Part shown: positions 57,461 through 64,000 of the stretch, one piece after another
How positions within the stretch are numbered: the stretch's first letter is position 1
Layout of the letters: the number at the start of each line of letters is the position of its first letter
From: Marsupella aquatica
Taxonomy: Eukaryota; Marchantiophyta
Length of the DNA stretch: 64,000 bases
Assembly (NCBI GenBank): GCA_973895155.1
Contig: OZ316892.1
Span: 21,266,001 to 21,330,000 of the forward strand
Reading direction: 5' to 3'
Notes under the pieces: model-generated
What the model saw: only the letters and a program-made list of their open reading frames with translations
Told to the model about the DNA's origin: nothing
The model's database searches: none
Made by a program: the position numbers and the translations under genes

Positions 57461-58849
57461 TTAGCTACAGTAGTGAAGCTCTTTTGGTCTTGGTAACGAT
57501 TTATACTTCAACACATTGATTGCATCGTCAGGATGGTGGTTCTGTCGCTTATAGCTGACACCAGCACTGTTTGTGCCCATCCCCCGTTTCTTTTCCCTTT
57601 CGTTGCCGAACCAGGTGTTGACCTACAAGTATTTTCGAAAGCTGAAATTAATAATTGAAGCTGAAATAATCTCTGATAGTTAAAAAACTCGTCATCCAGT
57701 GATTTTCAGGTAGCTAACAATTCAAAAATTATGGCCCCCTTCTAGTTTTTGAGGTGCACCCAAAGGAAATTAACTTTTACCTGCTTTATTGTGAGCCCAG
57801 AGAGCTTCGAAAGCTTGTAAAGCTGCCTATGGTTGGGATAAGGAGTTTCCTTATCGTAAAAGTTCCTGCAACCAAAGTAGAGAAGTTAAAAATATTGTCT
57901 ATTTATATTCATCAGAAATGCATGCCAGCCAGATAACATCTTTCAAACCCCCAAAAAGTGGAAATTTTGATACTTGCATGAATGATGAGAGCTCGCCAAG
58001 TTAGTTAGTATGTTCAATCAATTCAAATACATTACGATCATGTAGAGGTGTAAACCGACTCATGGAATATAATCCATAAATGTTACCTCAGGCTCAACAC
58101 AGCTGTTTTAGAGTGGCGATGAATCCTTGTCTGTTGGCAATCGTCGGCTCCCAGGGAGATCCCCTTCCTCGCGGACTTTATTCCGATCATGTCCGGAAGT
58201 GCAATATCTTGATCCTTTTCCCGTGTCTTCTCACATTCGTAGAGACCGCCAGTCATATCTGTTCTATCTGCAACTTTCTCAAACCTTGAGGTCGCTGGAA
58301 GTAGATTTTCTTCGGTCTCCATTTCCCCACCACTATCACTCGTGTTCTTTGGCCAATCCGTTTCCTCCAAAGTGAGGTACTCATCTTGAGGTATGTTATT
58401 CTTCCCACACTTGTCCAGACTGCCACTCATATCTATTCCATCTGCAACTCCACAACTGCTTCGGGTCTCTGATGGTAGATTTTTTTTGGTCTGCATTTCC
58501 CCCTTCAACTCGTGACTGCTGTCACTCATATCCAGCGATTCAATTTCCTCCACCGTGAGGTAGTCCTCGAAAAGTACAGTATATTCAGGACAGCTTGCAT
58601 GCCTGCTTGCATGACTACCTCCCCGGTGGTCAGCGCCGGTGAAACTCCTGCAGTCGATATGTTGCTTACATGTTCCCATGAATTGAGCATGTCCTTGTCT
58701 TGGTCCATCGTGGTGAGCACAGAACTTGGCATCTTGCTTTGACCGTCCCATCCACTTGGGTCTTCATATGTTGAGCTTGCCGTGTGCAGATGTACAGAAC
58801 TCGGAGAAGGGCCCACGTAGGTCAAATTACCAGCAGAATTGCTGTCCAT
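57461..58849 (-). CDS. TALE-class homeobox transcription factor, 4 exons
   Basis: Exons in transcript order are 58849-58670, 58565-58087, 57865-57781 and 57622-57461; all junctions are GT-AG and in phase, giving 301 aa. The homeodomain spans about 207-263: helix 1 (KTAVLSLRNFYDKE), the three-residue loop extension PYP (228-230), helix 2 (LYKLSKLSGLTIKQ) and recognition helix VNTWFGNERE with the invariant W252, F253, N255 and R257. An intron falls directly before the recognition helix. TALE proteins (BELL and KNOX in plants) heterodimerise and control the haploid-diploid transition and meristems. No KNOX1/2, ELK or SKY/BELL domain is recognisable; instead residues 61-178 are an acidic module present twice (see repeat entry). 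The WFGNER spelling is atypical for plant BELL/KNOX (WFINAR/WFINQR). The first intron is 104 nt, ending CTTTTCGAG, and links two frames that otherwise overlap. Confidence 0.82.
58135..58565 (-). repeat. Tandem duplication inside the homeobox gene
   Basis: Codons 61-119 and 121-178 of the homeobox protein are two copies of one module: DYLTVEE..MSDSSHELKGEMQTKKNLPSET..VADGIDMSGSLDKC versus EYLTLEE..TSDSGGEMETEENLLPAT..VADRTDMTGGLYEC. The DNA is also alignable (for example the blocks encoding GEMxTxxNL and VADxxDM). The copies are about 60 codons each and highly acidic. Confidence 0.85.
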
Positions 58850-59729
58850 ATTGACTGCAATTCAGATTTCATTGAAATGTTCAGTACACCTTCATATTGA
58901 CTAGAATGTAAACTTGAAAATATCAGCTTCCAAGAGTAAATTAGTTCATGCCGCGCGTACGCATATTTTGACTAAAAGCAAGCTACGCTCTGGCACTTGT
59001 TGGTGTAGCTTACGTGAAAGACCAAAAGAATACATACATCGCCTCCCCAACATTGTTTAAGTCAAGAAAAAACACAGTTAGTTGACGACCCACTCAGGAC
59101 TCAGAATCAGCAAATTGACTACTGGCCAAATACGGAACTTGACATTGCTCTCGCAACCAGAGTATCTAAACTCACAACGCCCACCTCGTTGAATGCGCTC
59201 CCGAAATGCAACACCAGTCCTACAGAGTGCAAAGCTCCTCACCAAAATTAAGATGACAGAATGCAGAAGGCAAAATGCTTGAGATGCTGCGAATTGAGTG
59301 GGGGCATCCGGCTTAAATGAGACAGACCTGCAACCTAGATCAGAAGAAGTCCCAGCAACAATCCCAACCAGTGACTAAGAAAGAGCCTGCCGTTACAATT
59401 CTAGTAATGGTAATTAAGATAACCCCAGTCACAGTAATACATTGGCTACGAACTTCATGCTGTACCAGCTGTAGGAGTTCTAGACCGGGTTCTAGACGCA
59501 ATCATCAGGCCTTGAAGCGCGCCAAGCACTAAGTAATAATCCCATGCCTGCGACTGTTTGATAATAAAGAAGTGGGTATTCCGACCATCTTGGAGTAATG
59601 CACCCAAATTAACTACGAAAGCCCACAGGTACGAGGGTATATCACACTTAGTGTATTTTGACCTCTCCTCTACATGTCGGGTAATTTACCTATTTACAAC
59701 CACGCCTCTTTCGTCGGGTGATCCTTAAT
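58850..59729. other. Upstream region of the homeobox gene
   Basis: Probable promoter and 5' leader of the - strand homeobox gene. ORFs are short and unrecognised. Confidence 0.4.
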
Positions 59730-59739
59730 GTGTTTTGCC

Positions 59740-60214
59740 CCCGGGTATGCAACTCCCCTTTTCATAATAAAAGCAACTTTTTAATTCCTTATAATGGCCT
59801 TATATCCTTAGACCATCTTAGATTTCATTTTAGTCTACTAAAATCTTGTACCTTTCAACTCAAGGAATACAAAAATGTAACTTAAAAAAGAATGAACATA
59901 TTTTGATGTATAAAAAGTTGATCAAAACCAAATTATATGGGTTTTTTAATACAAGGGTCTATTGCCAAACTAGCCAGCTTTTTAGGATTTTTATTAAAAT
60001 TTTAAAAATCTTTTAATAAAAATTACAACACGTATAGGAATATTTTTTATTTTCGTATGGAAAAAGAAGAGAGCCAAACCTTTTATATGACTTGAAAATT
60101 TTTAAAAGGGGAAAACCTAGGTTTTTTTCAAATCTTAATAATTTTGTATAGCCAACTTTTGAGTCTATATAAAGATGTAGACTTCCTACCTATAATACAA
60201 GAGTTGCATACCGA
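59740..60214 (+). mobile_element. Small TIR element, family A, copy 1
   Basis: Starts CCCGGGTATGCAACTCCCC and ends AGAGTTGCATACCGA, forming imperfect TIRs. Flanking GTGTTTTGCC (59730-59739) and GTGTTTTACC (60215-60224) match at 9 of 10 positions and are the probable target duplication. Length 475 bp, AT-rich, non-coding. It is about 85-90% alike by eye to the copy at 60799-61272. Confidence 0.78.
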
Positions 60215-60529
60215 GTGTTTTACCACCATTATCACCCACTGAAGTGTCGTCAACCTACTGCATGCCTCAATACTTTATAAGCGGTATCTTTTAAAGAAGT
60301 AAAGGGTTTTATGATGAGTCTCAAATGTATTTTAGAAATGACTCAAGGTTTTTTTTTAATGTAAGGAAAATTATTTATTGTACTTTTCAAGGGTATTAGT
60401 TTTAAATTTGCAATATGAAAACTAATAAGGGGTATAAGTATGTAACATGTAAGTGTTCACAGGGGTATTAAGCATTTTAGCCTAAGTGATTCCCCAGGGT
60501 GCATGCCCAGGGAGTTGAGTACTTGGGGG

Positions 60530-60665
60530 CAAGGTCAACAGCTGATTAGCTTTTAATTTGAGATATTCAATCCTATTGAGAAATTGGAGGCTGCTCCTAT
60601 GGAACACTGCAAAAAATCAAAGTCATATAAACCACTACCCATCTTTGAAAGAAGAGAAGGTTAGG
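60530..60665 (+). repeat. Dispersed repeat shared with 48960-49100
   Basis: GGGGCAAGGTCA..GATTAGCTTTT, GAGGCT..CTCC, CAAAGTCAT and AAACCACTACCCATCTTTGAAAGAA occur in the same order at 48960-49100 and here, about 130 bp each, non-coding. In both places the segment is next to family A fragments, so it may be an internal part of a larger version of that element. Confidence 0.55.
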
Positions 60666-61497
60666 ATATAAAGTTGTTGGATTGTTTTAAATTTTTTTTT
60701 TACAATTGTAATAAAATCCAACCTAAAATGCCAGTTAGTTTAGTTGGAGAACCCTCTATAAAGAAAACCATATAATTTGGTGTTGATCAAGTCTTCCCCC
60801 CGTGTATGCAACTTCCCTTTTTATAAATCAAGTTTTTAATTCCTTATAATGACCCTATATCCTTAGACCATCTTAGATTTCATTTTAGTTTACTAAAGTC
60901 TTGTACCTCTCAACTCAAGGAATCCAAAAATGTAACTAAAAAAAAATTCCGAATATGTTTTGATGTATAAAAAGTTGATCAAAACCAAATTATATGACTT
61001 TTTTTTAATACAGGGGTCTACAGCCAAACTAGCCAGCTTTTTAGGATTTTTATTAAAAATTTAAAAATCTTTAATAAAAACTACAACATGTATAGGAATA
61101 TTTTTTAATTTCATATGGAAAAAGAAGAGAACGAAACCTTTTATATGACTTGAAATTTTTTAAAAGTGGAAAACCCAGGTTTTTTCAAATTTTAATAATT
61201 TTGTATAGCCAACTTTTTAGTCCATATAAAAATGTAGACCCCTGCCAATTATACAAGAGTTACATACCCGGGGTCTTCCCACATCAAAACATATACATTT
61301 TGTTTTTCTATATTGGGTTTGATCAAGACTTTACACATGATCAGAACATAATTCAAGGTTTTTCTTAATGTACATTTTTAATTCCTTGAGTTCAGAGGTA
61401 CAAGAGTGTAGTTAGAATAAGATGACATGGTCAATTGGATATAAGGCCATTATAAGGAAATTAAACCTTGCCTATAACAGGGGAGTTGCAAACCCCA
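60666..61497 (-). mobile_element. Older inverted family A element, interrupted
   Basis: The pieces 60666-60790 and 61281-61497 are inverted relative to copies 1 and 2: they read (on the - strand) from GGGGTTTGCAACTCCCC through CCTTATAATGGCC and TTTGATCAA to CAACTAAACTAACTGGC. The break coincides exactly with the insertion of copy 2. Confidence 0.65.
60791..61280 (+). mobile_element. Small TIR element, family A, copy 2, nested, exact 8-bp TSD
   Basis: The element is 60799-61272 (474 bp). Its left end is CCCGTGTATGCAACTTCCC and its right end, inverted, is CCCGGGTATGTAACTCTTG. The flanks are identical GTCTTCCC at 60791-60798 and 61273-61280. It sits inside an older inverted member of the same family (60666-61497). 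Non-coding. Confidence 0.82.
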
Positions 61498-62281
61498 GAT
61501 TTTGTCCCTTGATTTGACATCTTGCCAACCACCTTAAAGCCAATACCAGGCAAGCTCCAAGCATTTCAAAATTTGACACCAGTAATTTATTTTTTTACTT
61601 CTGTGACTGAGTCAAAATTTTCAAACAATTGTCTCTAGTGAGAAACTAAACTCTTTACCCAGGCAACCTGTCCAATTAATTATAGGTAAGTTGGGAATAG
61701 CAATTTAGGCTGCACAAGGTAAAGCAATTTGTTGGACGTACTCTAGCTCTGGGAAACGTGTGGCTCTAGTCAGTACTATTTCATCAATCAAGTCATCAGT
61801 CTGTCAAACTCCCTTGGGGAGACTAGAAGTTTTGTCTCTTGTCAGCGCCACATCCCTTCAATACCATCATTTCTCAACATTACATGTACCTGAGCTGCTG
61901 CCAGGGTACTTTATAAGGAGGAATTGTACGATGCGAGGAAACAGGAGATTTTGCTAGCGAGGCAACATTGTTAGCGAAGCATTCTGGCGGATAAATTTCT
62001 CTCACATTCCACGAAAACAATGCCAAAACAGTATCAATTTTCCACCTCTTACAATAATGAAAAGAATATGACAATGAAAAATCCTGCATTATTTTCATAA
62101 GTATTCCATACTTGAGCCACACACGTTTTAATCATCTAAAAAGGATCACCAAAACTAGAAACTCCCATCAAAATATGGAACCTCTTTACATTGAAAGTGT
62201 GGATCGCCAACAACTTCAAGACAGAAAAACGGTAAGAGTCGACCTCGACCAGTACATCCAGTCCTACTTACTCTTACTTGT
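61498..62281. other. Intergenic, 3' flank of the methyltransferase-like gene
   Basis: No supported gene. At about 61954-61980 a GCTAGCGAGGCAACATTGTTAGCGA sequence resembles the palindromes in the neighbouring intron (63273-63385). Confidence 0.4.
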
Positions 62282-64000
62282 TCAGTCATAAACTTCATCC
62301 TCTGATTCATCAGAGATGTCACTACTACTAGGATCGCTACTGGTCTCCCTCTCCGTGGACTCGGCAGACTCATCTAAATACTGACGGACTGTCCCCGCCT
62401 CATTGTCGATAAACCTTGAACAATCCAGATATCTTCGAGCACCTCTCATGGACCGAAGTCCTTTCGCCTCCCAAGTCAAGACAACAGGATCTTCATCAAC
62501 CTGCCTCGCCGATGTCTCAGCATAGCACGGAAGAGTAAAAGGCTTCTCAGGAGTAACCACAATGGACTCCTGGACTTCCCTCCGAAGACGAAATCTCTCC
62601 TCAGAAAACCAATCCACCCTCCTATCACTGACGCAACCACCGACATCAGTTGACGAAGAGCAACAAAATAAAGAAAACAAAAGAAACCAAATAGGGAGTC
62701 CGACATCAGAAGAGGCCAAGTACTTTACTCCAGGTCGAATTCGTCTTTCTCGCTTGAAGGCCCAGCCTGTTCATCCCCTGGAATCGTGAACTCATCATCC
62801 GACCCAGCGTCTTGATTAACCTTGGCTGGCTGATCCCTAATCTGTTTTGCCTTGCTCGAATGCCTCGCCAGAACACTGTTTAAAGTTTTTTCTGCACAGC
62901 AATGGAGAATGTCCCTGTCTTCAACACCGACAACAAATCTCCCGGAGAATTCTCCGGCAGAAAACGAGCTACCGTCACACACAGTCCAGTCAAGGACTAT
63001 ATCTTTGGGCTTCGTGAGGAATTCCATCACGGCTTGCATGAACCCAATTGAAAGCCTTTTCGATCCAGCAACAGCCGCTTCTGGACAGGGGTCAGTCTTA
63101 GGGTAACAAACACTCAACATTGACTTATGTCTTGCATCTTCCGAAGACGTCAATGGAACATACGCTGGGTCTTTAGGAATCTTTGCACTAAATTCCACCC
63201 GACAAAAAACATCCAGGATGAGAGTGCACACCTGCATAAAAACTAAAATACATCAGAAACAATGCTAACTTTGTTAGCGAGCTCGCTAGCATTAACTTAG
63301 TCGGAAAATAGAAAATTAACAGTCACCTAAACCAGATATGTTTGGTAGCTAAAAATTATAATTTTGTTAGCGACATCGCTAGCATTAAAACTCTCAAGAA
63401 ATTTAAGGGATAACTACCTCAATATCCATATCTGCCCTCCATAAAGGGGTGGACAACAAAACGGTATATTGCTGCACATGTTTGAATTTGTTTTTTTGCT
63501 CGACTGCCGTAAATATTTGCCTCATGTGATTGAAGTCTGAGCTGTGCAAGACAGCAACATATCCGTCGTCTGAAAGCATTGGTCTCATCACTCCAAAAAA
63601 ATAATATGGGAGTTTCTCACTCCAAACATTCCAAGACGGAACCTGTTTGTCTGTAACGCTTGTTCTATGCCCAGTTGGAAGAGAAATGAATCCCAAATGT
63701 GCTCCAATCCCAACATATGGCTTTCCATTAATTACGACATGGTTCGGGCACTCTACGCTCTTCGACATCCCAGTAATCCATCGATCTCCATCTCCCATCC
63801 AAGATGGCCTTGAGCACTTTACTTTAATTGAGTTTGCAGTATCGGTCAAATTGCTACGAGCCAGGAAATGTCGCTGCCCATCCATCTTCAAACCACACAT
63901 CCGAGCAACACCTTGAGCAACTGAAACTTCCTCATCGTCGGAATCTGAAAGAATCTGGATGTTCCGCTTCCATTTCAAACGTTTTATACTTCCTAAATCC
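62282..64000 (-). CDS. DNA N4/N6-methyltransferase-fold protein, 5' end outside window
   Basis: Three exons are visible: 64000-63418 (open at the window edge, no ATG seen), 63231-62729 and 62627-62282, with GT-AG introns of 186 and 101 bp and matching phases, giving 476 residues to the stop. The second exon contains KPKDIVLDWTVCDGSSF followed by SGRFVVGVEDRD, which fits the SAM-binding motif I of beta-group DNA methyltransferases (VLDPFxGSGTT..GRRFIGIExD). The first exon has LPYYFFGVMRPMLSDDGYVAV, like the strand after the catalytic motif (..RVLKPGGxxxV). The expected (D/S)PP(Y/W) catalytic motif about 20-30 residues before LPYYF is not present; ISLPTGHRT stands there. Domain order (motif IV region before motif I) is that of the beta group. 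The C-terminus is an acidic serine-rich tail (DISDESEDEVYD). It may be a catalytically dead host protein or a transposon-borne gene; I cannot tell. Confidence 0.6.
63273..63386. repeat. Paired near-palindromes in an intron
   Basis: GTTAGCGAGCTCGCTAGCAT (63273-63292) and GTTAGCGACATCGCTAGCAT (63366-63385) lie 93 bp apart in the intron of the methyltransferase-like gene. Each can form a hairpin TTAGCGA/TCGCTAG. A related sequence lies at about 61954-61980, 3' of the gene. Confidence 0.75.

Noticed and set aside
58083-58751. ATG at 58751 as the start of the homeobox protein
   Set aside because: It gives a Cys/His-rich N-terminus that looks like out-of-frame translation; the 58849 ATG plus a 104-nt GT-AG intron fits better, though it is not proven.
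59740-61500. CRISPR-like array
   Set aside because: The repeats are two or three long AT-rich element copies with inverted ends, not short regularly spaced direct repeats.
62476-62719. A separate protein beginning just after the TAA at 62725, with a hydrophobic WFLLFSLFCC start
   Set aside because: No ATG is present at that position (the frame opens with TTG), and the hydrophobic run is the pyrimidine tract of a 101-bp intron; the downstream part is better explained as a third exon.

Overview
This is a nuclear land-plant window. The evidence is plant-restricted or plant-typical families (a KAC-type kinesin, a plant high-molecular-weight purple acid phosphatase, a four-TM DUF1218 protein, a TALE homeobox gene), GT-AG introns of about 0.1-1 kb, and long AT-rich intergenic DNA packed with small TIR elements. 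I suspect a seedless plant (bryophyte or lycophyte) from the odd TALE homeodomain and the N4/N6-type methyltransferase fold, but the species cannot be fixed from the sequence.

Layout. 0-6 kb: a duplicated non-coding leader region, then a seven-exon purple acid phosphatase (+, 530 aa). 7.9-11.5 kb: an intronless KAC-like kinesin (-, 1203 aa) with a long microsatellite-containing upstream region to about 13.9 kb. 14-23.7 kb: gene-poor, AT-rich, with a LINE remnant, a PIF/Harbinger-type MITE with a perfect TIR and TTA duplication, and a related inverted-repeat pair. 23.7-25.9 kb: a three-exon DUF1218 membrane protein (+, 201 aa). 26.9-31 kb: a ten-exon TrmA/RlmD-like RNA uracil-5 methyltransferase (-, 590 aa). 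34.3-35.1 kb: an unrecognised hydrophilic acidic protein (-). 41.2-42.0 kb: a RING-finger gene (+) whose only in-frame stop may lie in a 57-nt intron. 43.2-48.0 kb: a complete-ended hAT transposon with an exact 8-bp target duplication but a broken transposase. 48-50 kb: nested small repeats. 50.1-51.1 kb: an F-box/kelch pseudogene. 52.8-54.5 kb: a glyoxal-oxidase-like gene (-) with two disabling lesions. 57.5-58.8 kb: a four-exon TALE homeobox gene (-, 301 aa) that single-frame ORF reading fragments. 59.7-61.5 kb: small TIR elements, one nested inside another. 62.3-64.0 kb: the 3' part of a methyltransferase-fold gene (-) running off the window end.

The host genes are functionally unrelated, as is normal for a plant chromosome, and no operon-like organisation is present. 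The most interesting material is (a) the divergent TALE homeobox gene with a duplicated acidic N-terminal module and (b) the beta-group DNA-methyltransferase-like protein, which keeps a recognisable SAM-binding motif but appears to lack the catalytic (D/S)PP(Y/W) motif. All exon models were assembled by hand from splice sites, reading phase and family resemblance; none is supported by transcript data here.
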